From a virus, in IMG/VR virus record IMGVR_UViG_3300032235_000564, positions 1 to 20,807 of that record: a stretch of 20,807 nucleotides of DNA. The stretch is one strand, 5' to 3'. The notes under the pieces are model-generated. The model was not told the origin of the DNA, did no database searches, and was given only the letters and a program-made list of their open reading frames with translations. Shown here one piece after another: positions 1 through 4,817 of the stretch. Position 1 is the stretch's first letter. Each line of letters begins with the position of its first letter. Both the position numbers and the translations under genes were made by a program.

Positions 1-62
1 CTCCAACCCCAGCTCCAACCCCAGCTCCAACCCCAGCTCCAACCCCAGCTCCAACCCCAGCT
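1..62 (+). repeat. 12-bp tandem repeat encoding (PTPA)n
   Basis: Five perfect copies of the unit CTCCAACCCCAG fill bases 1-60, and the array probably continues to the left of the window. Directly after it comes a degenerate continuation that still encodes Pro-Thr-Pro-Ala-Pro-Ala. Because the unit is a multiple of three, copy-number change by slippage would lengthen or shorten the stalk without breaking the frame. The perfect identity at third positions suggests recent expansion or frequent turnover. Confidence 0.95.
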
Positions 63-197
63 CCAACACCTGCACCAGCATGTACTGTTGGAGCAATTTG
101 TAATGCCATCACTGATGAATGGGCATGTACAACTGATTATTATGTATATGATTCTAGCTGTAACTGTGTATTCAGCTATAGATTGCCACAATGCTAA
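3..197 (+). CDS. C-terminal fragment of a Pro/Thr/Ala-repeat protein with a Cys-rich tip
   Basis: The reading frame is open from the window edge to a TAA at 195-197, so only the last 64 residues are seen and the start lies outside. The visible part begins with a Pro-Thr-Pro-Ala repeat of about 20 residues, encoded by five identical 12-bp units. It ends in a compact domain of about 40 residues with six cysteines (ACT, IC, AC, SCNC, QC), a pattern that suggests three disulfides in an extracellular or virion-surface domain. A proline-rich stalk carrying a small Cys-stabilised head fits a tail or capsid appendage, but I do not recognise the family. It lies just upstream of a hydroxylase and a glycosyltransferase gene, so its prolines could be modified; that is inference. 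The reading frame is clear, the function is not. Confidence 0.75.
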   Translation, partial: PTPAPTPAPTPAPTPAPTPAPTPAPACTVGAICNAITDEWACTTDYYVYDSSCNCVFSYRLPQC

Positions 198-199
198 TA

Positions 200-208
200 T
201 GATATAAT
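200..208 (+). promoter_or_regulatory. Extended -10 promoter of the zinc-ribbon/oxygenase/glycosyltransferase operon
   Basis: A TGA followed by TATAAT at 203-208 matches an extended -10 element (TGnTATAAT). A start near 215 would give a leader of about 28 nt that includes an AAAGGGA Shine-Dalgarno at 228-234, eight bases before the ATG at 243. Unlike several other promoters in this window, this one leaves room for a ribosome binding site. No convincing -35 box was seen. Confidence 0.6.
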
Positions 209-242
209 TTGTTATAAAGATAATAGCAAAGGGATAATCTTA

Positions 243-479
243 ATGGAAGACCTTACACCATGGCAACAATATAAAAAAAATCTTGGAGAAACACGTCCAT
301 GGGATTTGTTAGACCCATCTGTTGAAAGAGCGTCTGATGAAAAAGCAGCTGAAAGATTTAGCATTTGTCAATCCTGCCCAGAGCTTGTAAAACTTTCAAA
401 GCAGTGTAAGAAATGTGGATGCTTTATGTTTTCTAAAACAAAATTAGAAAAGGCTACATGTCCCTTAGGAAAATGGTAA
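243..479 (+). CDS. Small Cys-rich zinc-ribbon-like protein, unknown function
   Basis: This is a 78-residue protein. The C-terminal half carries a CxxC pair (CQSCPE), then CKKCGC, then CPLGKW at the very end: six cysteines arranged like a zinc ribbon or a metal site. The N-terminal part is polar, with a PWDLL motif near residue 20. Similar small proteins ending in CP-x-GKW occur in marine and cyanophage genomes, to my recollection often near 2OG-Fe(II) oxygenase genes, but I know of no tested role. An AAAGGGA ribosome site supports the ATG at 243. Its stop overlaps the next start as TAATG, so it is probably translated together with the oxygenase that follows. It could bind zinc as an adaptor, or an iron-sulfur centre; the sequence does not decide. 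Confidence 0.85.
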   Translation: MEDLTPWQQYKKNLGETRPWDLLDPSVERASDEKAAERFSICQSCPELVKLSKQCKKCGCFMFSKTKLEKATCPLGKW

Positions 480-1075
480 TGGAAAAAAAAGAGTTAGCAC
501 CAGGAATAGTTGTTTATAAAAATGTGATTTCAGAAGACATTGATTTAGTTGATGAAATTGAATCTTCTGTTTCTAGTAAAGCAGTATCGTGGAACCCAGC
601 TTATGTTAAGTCATCTGGAGATAGTGAGCTAGATACTACAAAAAGAGATACGCTAACTATCGGGGTATCGTATTCTGAAAATCCAGAAATAGTATTGTCT
701 AATCCAACTACAGCATTTAATACATCACTGTCTAAGCTATTTTATGACAACTTTTCTATTATAGAAAATGATTACAAAAATGATTTTGGAATAGGTACTA
801 GTTGGCATGACTCGTATGGCATTTTAAAGTATGGAGTAGGACAAAAGTTTGTAAACCATATTGATGACCATCCAGATTATCACAGAAGAGTATCTTTTGT
901 ATATTACATAAATGATGATTATGATGGAGGAGAGATCAACTTTCCAAGATTTAATATTTCATATAAGCCTTCAAAAAATGAAATGATAGTATTTCCATCT
1001 ACATATGTATACAATCATTCTGTCAATGAAGTTACTAATGGAACTAGGTATGCTGTTGTTTCATGGGCAAAATAA
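479..1075 (+). CDS. 2OG-Fe(II) oxygenase, prolyl 4-hydroxylase-like
   Basis: This is a 198-residue enzyme of the 2-oxoglutarate/Fe(II)-dependent dioxygenase superfamily (P4H/PKHD type). Such enzymes hydroxylate a substrate, often protein proline, while turning 2-oxoglutarate and O2 into succinate and CO2. The iron-binding triad is intact: His127-x-Asp129 (NHIDD) and the distal His180 (YNHS). Arg190 in GTRY is placed to bind the 2OG carboxylate. The core strand motif INDDYDGGEINFP lies between them. I start it at 479, where ATG overlaps the preceding stop (TAATG) and TTAGGA lies eight bases upstream. The in-frame ATG at 458 would add seven residues and has no better ribosome site. The end overlaps the glycosyltransferase start by 13 bases, which ties the two products together. 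The substrate is unknown; the nearby proline repeat is a candidate. Confidence 0.9.
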   Translation: MEKKELAPGIVVYKNVISEDIDLVDEIESSVSSKAVSWNPAYVKSSGDSELDTTKRDTLTIGVSYSENPEIVLSNPTTAFNTSLSKLFYDNFSIIENDYKNDFGIGTSWHDSYGILKYGVGQKFVNHIDDHPDYHRRVSFVYYINDDYDGGEINFPRFNISYKPSKNEMIVFPSTYVYNHSVNEVTNGTRYAVVSWAK

Positions 1076-1962
1076 TCTTTATAAATATTGCAAGCTATCG
1101 TGATCCAGATCTAGTTAATACCGTTAGAAGCTGTTTCGAAAATGCAAATAATAAAGAAAATATCTTTTTTTCTATATTTTCTCAAGCAGAAGATTGGGAA
1201 CACCCAGACCTATTTTTTATTCCAGATAATCAAATAAGGTATCAAAAAGTTCATTGGTCAGAAAGTCTTGGTGTCTGTTGGGCAAGACTAAGATCTAGTC
1301 AGCCCATACTGGGAGATTTCTACTTACAGATAGATTCTCATTCTAGATTTGTATCAGGATGGGATGATTTAATAATTAATAATTTTTACTCTGCAAAAGA
1401 TTTTTGGGGGGACAGGATTATTCTTACAAATTACCCAGACCCATTTGAGATAGCTGAAGATGGAACAGATAATTTAATAAATTATAATGGTCTCAGAAAG
1501 ATAGAGGCAATCTGGCCAGACTCTTCAAACATATTGCAGGGAGACTCTGAGTGGCCACTTGTTGTAGATACTTTACATGGAGATGAGCAGTTCTATCTAG
1601 CAGGTGGAAACATGTTCTCTACAACAAAGCTTATTTCAGAAATACCATATGATGAAAATTTATATTTTATTGGAGAAGAGCCAACCTTGGCTATACGGGC
1701 ATATACTAGGGGAATTAGGCTAATCTCGCCAACAGTAAAATTTATGTACTCAAATTATAATAGAGAAAATTCAAAGAGACCTCTTCATTGGGAAGATAGC
1801 TCAAGATGGTGGAACCTAAACATAGAATCATTCAAAAGGATTAAGAGAGTTTTTGCTGGTGATCAGTCATTAGGTATTTACGGAATAGGGTCACCACAAT
1901 TATTTCTTCAATATCAAAAAATTATAGGCATTGATTTTTCAACTAAAGAAATTAATCCATAA
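1063..1962 (+). CDS. Glycosyltransferase of the GT60 / Skp1-GlcNAc-transferase-like family
   Basis: This 299-residue protein matches the Pfam 'Glycosyltransferase (GlcNAc)' family, CAZy GT60. The N-terminus has the signature ASYRDPDL (residues 9-16). Around residues 70-100 it has the WAR and YLQIDSHSRF block, in which Asp91-Ser-His93 replaces the usual DxD metal site. It then has GWD, an AGGN-F segment, a GEEPTLAIRAYTRG segment and a late HWED motif. The founding member is the Dictyostelium enzyme that adds GlcNAc to a hydroxyproline of Skp1 made by a P4H-type dioxygenase. Here the gene overlaps a P4H-type gene by 13 bases. It has no visible Shine-Dalgarno, so it relies on translational coupling. 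No signal peptide or membrane segment is seen, so it should act in the cytoplasm on a nucleotide-sugar donor. The donor sugar and acceptor are not shown by the sequence. Confidence 0.88.
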   Translation: MGKIIFINIASYRDPDLVNTVRSCFENANNKENIFFSIFSQAEDWEHPDLFFIPDNQIRYQKVHWSESLGVCWARLRSSQPILGDFYLQIDSHSRFVSGWDDLIINNFYSAKDFWGDRIILTNYPDPFEIAEDGTDNLINYNGLRKIEAIWPDSSNILQGDSEWPLVVDTLHGDEQFYLAGGNMFSTTKLISEIPYDENLYFIGEEPTLAIRAYTRGIRLISPTVKFMYSNYNRENSKRPLHWEDSSRWWNLNIESFKRIKRVFAGDQSLGIYGIGSPQLFLQYQKIIGIDFSTKEINP

Positions 1963-1973
1963 ATTTAATTTAT
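1959..1973. terminator. Short AT-only inverted repeat at the convergent gene junction
   Basis: The two stop codons face each other across two bases (TAA at 1960-1962, TTA at 1965-1967). They sit inside a perfect 7+1+7 inverted repeat, ATAAATT-T-AATTTAT. It has no GC pairs and would form only a weak stem, but its position between convergent genes makes a bidirectional stop or weak barrier possible. Confidence 0.3.
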
Positions 1974-2468
1974 AGATGCTACTGCTATCTTTTCAGTACT
2001 CCAGGCACTCCAGTTTTTTCCACCACTAGACATTTGGTATGCAATCTGAGCATTGATTAGTGGATTGTACAAATCTTCATTAGACTTTAGGCCATACTTC
2101 TTCCTACGATCAGGACCCATTGAGCCAGTCATATTAATCTGGAATAGTCCATAGCAGTTGCTAGACTTGTTTAGTGCCATTGGCCTATTGGTAGACTCAT
2201 AGAACACAATAGCCTTTGCCATCTTTAAACCATTACCAGAAAAGCCAGCTTGTCTAAGAATTGAGTCAAGTTCTTTCTCAGACAGCTGGGTCTTACTATC
2301 GTAATTAGCTTCCACAAGCTCATATGAGCCACGATCAAAGCTAATCGTATAATTCGTAACAATAAGGCTCTGAGTCGCTGAGAAATGATCCTCGTCGCTT
2401 TGAGACACATTTGCGGTAGTTAGACTAGCCACAAGACTTATGGTTCCCATAATTGCATATGTTTTCAT
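1965..2468 (-). CDS. Secreted lysozyme-like lytic transglycosylase
   Basis: This 167-residue protein belongs to the lysozyme/SLT superfamily. The first 20-odd residues form a signal peptide (Lys, then a hydrophobic run ending near TTANVS). A linker follows, then the domain from about residue 63. Glu91 in AIVFYESTNRP is in the catalytic position, followed by the family's YGLFQINM (106-113) and by LYNPLINAQIAYQM (133-146). The C-terminus carries the W-SAW segment typical of this fold. It would cleave the glycan strands of peptidoglycan after export. The ATG is two bases downstream of the stop of the NlpC/P60 gene and lacks a clear ribosome site, so it is probably translated by coupling. Lysis at the end of infection, or local wall opening at entry, are both possible. 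No holin gene is next to it. Confidence 0.88.
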   Translation of the reverse strand: MKTYAIMGTISLVASLTTANVSQSDEDHFSATQSLIVTNYTISFDRGSYELVEANYDSKTQLSEKELDSILRQAGFSGNGLKMAKAIVFYESTNRPMALNKSSNCYGLFQINMTGSMGPDRRKKYGLKSNEDLYNPLINAQIAYQMSSGGKNWSAWSTEKIAVASIN

Positions 2469-2470
2469 AA

Positions 2471-3088
2471 TTAATTTTCTATTACTCTGATAAAGGAAAT
2501 CTCACTTTGAGAAAACCATCCGTTTGTTAGTTCAATCTTTTCTGTTTTTGTACCTGGCTTTTTGGCATGAATTACCATACCATCACCAGCATAAATTCCA
2601 ACATGATAGTACTTCTTAGAGTTTAGGTGCTTGAAAGCAACAATGTCTCCAATTTGTGGGGTATCTACATAAAATCCAGCATTCTTAGCCTGCTTACTTG
2701 CAGAATGATCTAGCTCAACTCCAAGTCCTTCATAGAACCATCTAGTCATTCCAGAGCAGTCCCATCCAGACGTAGAAGATCCACTAAATACATACCAGGT
2801 TTTTCCTACATACTTTTCAAGTAGGTCAAGTCTTTTGCCTAGAGCTTCCTTGTTCTTCAGAAGCGACTTGTTGTATTCAGCTAGGTCTATCTTTTTTTGT
2901 AGTGCTTCAGCAGCTTCCTGCTCAAGTCTAGTTTGTGTCTTGCTTGTTTCAATGATTAAAGACATGGTCTCAATCGTTGGCTTTGTTGTATATTCAATTG
3001 TACTTAATGATTTATGGTCATCAGCCACGGTAGCTGCAGAACAGCCAAGTAATACTACTACCGCTCCTAGTATTGCAACTCTTTTCAA
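2471..3088 (-). CDS. NlpC/P60 peptidoglycan endopeptidase, predicted lipoprotein
   Basis: This is a 205-residue protein. The N-terminus is a lipoprotein-type signal with Lys-Arg, a hydrophobic stretch and LLGC at residues 13-16, so Cys16 is the likely lipidated residue. Residues 45-95 are charged and probably form a coiled coil. The NlpC/P60 domain follows from about 95 with the Cys-His-His triad in place: Cys111 (WDCSG), His162 (HVGIY) and His174 (IHA). Enzymes of this family cut peptide stems of peptidoglycan, often the D-Glu to diaminopimelate bond. The start is TTG at 3086-3088, supported by a full AGGAGG six bases upstream. It heads a two-gene - strand cassette with the transglycosylase, so together they would cut both glycan and peptide parts of the wall. 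Membrane anchoring is unusual for a phage endolysin. Confidence 0.9.
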   Translation of the reverse strand: MKRVAILGAVVVLLGCSAATVADDHKSLSTIEYTTKPTIETMSLIIETSKTQTRLEQEAAEALQKKIDLAEYNKSLLKNKEALGKRLDLLEKYVGKTWYVFSGSSTSGWDCSGMTRWFYEGLGVELDHSASKQAKNAGFYVDTPQIGDIVAFKHLNSKKYYHVGIYAGDGMVIHAKKPGTKTEKIELTNGWFSQSEISFIRVIEN

Positions 3089-3105
3089 ATTGCACCTCCT
3101 AAAGC

Positions 3106-3129
3106 AAAAAGACCTTGTTTAAGGGTCTT
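3106..3129 (-). terminator. Terminator-like hairpin in the leader of the wall-hydrolase cassette
   Basis: Read on the - strand, AAGACC (3129-3124) pairs with GGTCTT (3114-3109) around a nine-base loop. The T-run continues from the stem for five T's in all, down to 3106. The Shine-Dalgarno of the NlpC/P60 gene follows at 3100-3093. The hairpin lies between the predicted transcription start near 3132 and the gene, so it could attenuate transcription or shape access to the ribosome site. The stem is short (6 bp, three GC), so strength is uncertain. Confidence 0.5.
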
Positions 3130-3137
3130 GTCCTAAA

Positions 3138-3166
3138 ATTATACCACTTTTTAGTCATTTTGTCAT
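3138..3166 (-). promoter_or_regulatory. Leftward promoter of the wall-hydrolase cassette
   Basis: On the - strand the -35 box ATGACA (3166-3161) is separated by exactly 17 bp from TATAAT (3143-3138). TGG before the -10 gives an extended -10 as well. This is the closest match to the full sigma-70/SigA consensus in the window. The start would be near 3132, giving a leader of about 44 nt with a hairpin. Confidence 0.7.
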
Positions 3167-3174
3167 GCTATAAT
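3167..3174 (+). promoter_or_regulatory. Rightward extended -10 promoter, leaderless type
   Basis: TGC followed by TATAAT at 3169-3174 ends seven bases before the ATG at 3182, so transcription would start at or next to the start codon. There is no Shine-Dalgarno in front of this ATG. It sits back to back with the leftward promoter of the wall-hydrolase cassette, within the same 45 bp. Confidence 0.65.
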
Positions 3175-3181
3175 AAAAGTT

Positions 3182-3685
3182 ATGGCTACTGGCGAATCTC
3201 AAAACTATGACCTACCTTACCCATTATCTGCTGACCCAGTTAATGTGCATGGTGATTTGCGTCAGCTAGTTGATAAGCTAGAAACAGTTCTTCCACTAGC
3301 ATCTTATTCACAGATCAGAGTCTTGAATAGCAGTGGTCAGAGCATATCTGCAGGAGATCCAGTCTACGTTACTGGATACACGACTGCAACTACGGTTGCT
3401 AAGGCAACCTCTTCAACAACACAGCCAATTCTTGGTCTAGCTAAGACAAATATTGCCAATGGCGTAAATGGAATTGTTGTTGTTTCTGGAATTCTAGAAA
3501 ATATTAATACTTCTGGATTTACTGCTGGAGACATTCTGTATGCAGGCACCTCTGGTGGTTTGACAACTCAACAAGATGTTGGTGGTGCAGTAGGCATTGT
3601 TGCTTATGCAGCGTCTGCAGGACTAATCATTGTTGAGGCAAAAGGAAATGGAACTTGGGGGGCACTTAAAGCTGGCTTAGCTTAG
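3182..3685 (+). CDS. Virion structural protein with a fibre/decoration beta domain
   Basis: This is a 167-residue protein. The N-terminal 40 residues (YDLPYP...VHGDLRQLVDKLE) look like a short helical adaptor. From about residue 44 comes a beta-rich domain common in phage fibre and head-decoration proteins, with SISAGDPVYVTGY, then ILGLA, then a GIVVVSGIL strand and GFTAGDILYAG. It contains no catalytic motif. It is the first gene of the rightward structural block and has its own leaderless-type promoter, which suits a protein made in high amounts. Whether it sits on the head or the tail cannot be read from the sequence; the tail genes downstream favour the tail. Confidence 0.78.
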   Translation: MATGESQNYDLPYPLSADPVNVHGDLRQLVDKLETVLPLASYSQIRVLNSSGQSISAGDPVYVTGYTTATTVAKATSSTTQPILGLAKTNIANGVNGIVVVSGILENINTSGFTAGDILYAGTSGGLTTQQDVGGAVGIVAYAASAGLIIVEAKGNGTWGALKAGLA

Positions 3686-3687
3686 TG

Positions 3688-3693
3688 TATAAT
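3688..3693 (+). promoter_or_regulatory. -10 box, leaderless type
   Basis: TATAAT ends six bases before the ATG at 3700, with no ribosome site between. It lies between the stop of the previous gene (3683-3685) and this ATG. This argues for 3700 as the true start, not the in-frame GTG at 3685, which would place the promoter inside the coding region. Confidence 0.6.
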
Positions 3694-3699
3694 AAACTT

Positions 3700-4110
3700 A
3701 TGGCTACTACTAGAGGATCTGCTTCGTCTTATGACGTTGGAAATAAACCACCTATTGTTAACTGGACAGTTGTCCGTGGTGATACCGCTTCATTCAGGGT
3801 ATATGTGACTGATGATGCAAAGCAAGCATTGAATATTCCAGACTGGGATATTTCTATGAAAGTTAAGAGACCTAACTCTTCTGCAAACCTTGGAGTAATT
3901 ACAGACGATGCAACGTTGGTTATGACGCTTACTCCTGAAGCTGATCCAGATGATGCCCCAGGAGAATTTACTGTATCTCTAACAGCATCAGAGTCTCACG
4001 ATCTAGAAACTGGCGACATCTTTGATATCCAGCTATCAACAGACAATGATTTAATTGTCTGGACAGTAGCTCAGGGCAAGATGATTATCCTTGAGGATGT
4101 AACTGACTAA
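3700..4110 (+). CDS. Small Ig-like/beta-sandwich structural protein (baseplate-type)
   Basis: This is a 136-residue protein. After a polar N-terminus it has one beta-sandwich-like domain with the motifs VVRGDTASFRVYV, WDISMKVKRP, GEFTVSLTA and GDIFDIQLSTD. The pattern resembles the N-terminal Ig-like domains of phage baseplate upper proteins (BppU type), in which an 'RGDT' turn precedes a strand. That resemblance is from memory and moderate. The start was moved from GTG 3685 to ATG 3700 because a -10 box lies between the two. The next gene overlaps its stop by one base (TAATG). A structural role in the tail is likely; its exact place is unknown. Confidence 0.75.
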   Translation: MATTRGSASSYDVGNKPPIVNWTVVRGDTASFRVYVTDDAKQALNIPDWDISMKVKRPNSSANLGVITDDATLVMTLTPEADPDDAPGEFTVSLTASESHDLETGDIFDIQLSTDNDLIVWTVAQGKMIILEDVTD

Positions 4111-4334
4111 TGGCTAAATCGGTCATTATAGATGAGCAGAAGGTTAAAACCAGAAGGCTGTCATCTAAAACTTTTCCAATCTTTAATATTGTTCGTCCAA
4201 AAAGAACGGTATTAATAAATCAAACAATCCCATTTAGAATTAAATTTACAAATATAGGTATTGAAGGGCACGGTCCAAACAATGTACCAGGTATTGGTAT
4301 TCAGGTCATTGGGTATAGCAACTACATCCTATAA
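4110..4334 (+). CDS. Small conserved phage structural protein, unknown function
   Basis: This is a 74-residue basic protein with an Arg/Lys-rich first third, then RTVLINQTIPFRIKFTNIGI and a Gly-Pro-rich end (GHGPNNVPGIGIQVIG, ending SNYIL). I have the impression of similar short proteins in actinophage tail regions but cannot name a family. The ATG overlaps the preceding stop as TAATG. Only a weak GAGG lies 13 bases upstream, so translation is probably coupled to the previous gene. The beta-rich C-terminus suggests a small virion component. Confidence 0.7.
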   Translation: MAKSVIIDEQKVKTRRLSSKTFPIFNIVRPKRTVLINQTIPFRIKFTNIGIEGHGPNNVPGIGIQVIGYSNYIL

Positions 4335-4340
4335 AATGCC

Positions 4341-4348
4341 TGTATAAT
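4341..4348 (+). promoter_or_regulatory. -10 box, leaderless type
   Basis: TGTATAAT, with TATAAT at 4343-4348, ends six bases before the ATG at 4355. The intergenic gap is only 20 bp and has no Shine-Dalgarno. Confidence 0.6.
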
Positions 4349-4354
4349 TAAAGC

Positions 4355-4801
4355 ATGGCAAGAACCTCTATCCCTTATGTAAAAACACGCTTTGAGACTG
4401 GAGATCGTCCTACACAGGAAGATTACAGAGATCTTATTGATACCACATCTGGTCAGGCTACTGATCTTGGAACATCTGGCAATAACGAAACCACGATAAA
4501 CGGTATCGAAAACCCAACCGTAGTTGATAGCTTTGATGCAACGGTATGGAGAATGGTTAAGTATATTATTTCATTGTCAAAGACTTCTCAGGGAGATAAT
4601 TACTTTTATGCCACAGAGTTGACCATCTTAGTAGACGGAGAAAATGTTTCTGTTTCTGAGTATGGCACGATAGACAACGATGGGAATATGGGCACCATTA
4701 GTGTCTCTAGGGCTGGAAATACTGTAGCACTTACAGTTACCCCAGATTCAGTCATAAAGCCAGTCACAGTACGTTATGCACGTATTGGACTTAAAGCATA
4801 A
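4355..4801 (+). CDS. Virion structural protein with a fibre C-terminal-like beta domain
   Basis: This is a 148-residue protein. Residues 1-45 are polar (KTRFETGDRPTQEDYRDLID). From residue 60 on there is a beta-rich domain with DATVWRMVKYIISLSK, FYATELTILVDG, VSVSEYGTI and VALTVTP. The same domain, more diverged, forms the C-terminus of the next protein, where VKVAYG, ISKVLLTLDTSD and VAITEYGIVGTNG match strand by strand. So this gene looks like a free-standing copy of a fibre tip or trimerisation domain with its own N-terminal anchor. Comparable domains are common in marine phage fibre proteins. It may cap or share an assembly site with the following fibre. Confidence 0.78.
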   Translation: MARTSIPYVKTRFETGDRPTQEDYRDLIDTTSGQATDLGTSGNNETTINGIENPTVVDSFDATVWRMVKYIISLSKTSQGDNYFYATELTILVDGENVSVSEYGTIDNDGNMGTISVSRAGNTVALTVTPDSVIKPVTVRYARIGLKA

Positions 4802-4817
4802 TTAAGAGGAGATAAAA

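Noticed and set aside
1-62. A CRISPR array or origin-type iteron for the 12-bp repeats.
   Set aside because: The units are contiguous with no spacers and lie in an open frame giving a sensible PTPA linker.
458-478. ATG at 458 as the start of the first oxygenase.
   Set aside because: The ATG at 479 overlaps the preceding stop and has TTAGGA at good spacing, while the extra seven residues match nothing conserved.
1963-3181. An integrated moron or mobile element, because the strand switches here.
   Set aside because: No transposase, inverted terminal repeats or target duplication are visible; codon and base use look like the neighbours by eye.
3685-3699. GTG at 3685 as the start of the Ig-like protein.
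   Set aside because: It would add only MYNKL and put the TATAAT box inside the gene; ATG 3700 fits the six-base spacing seen at other genes.
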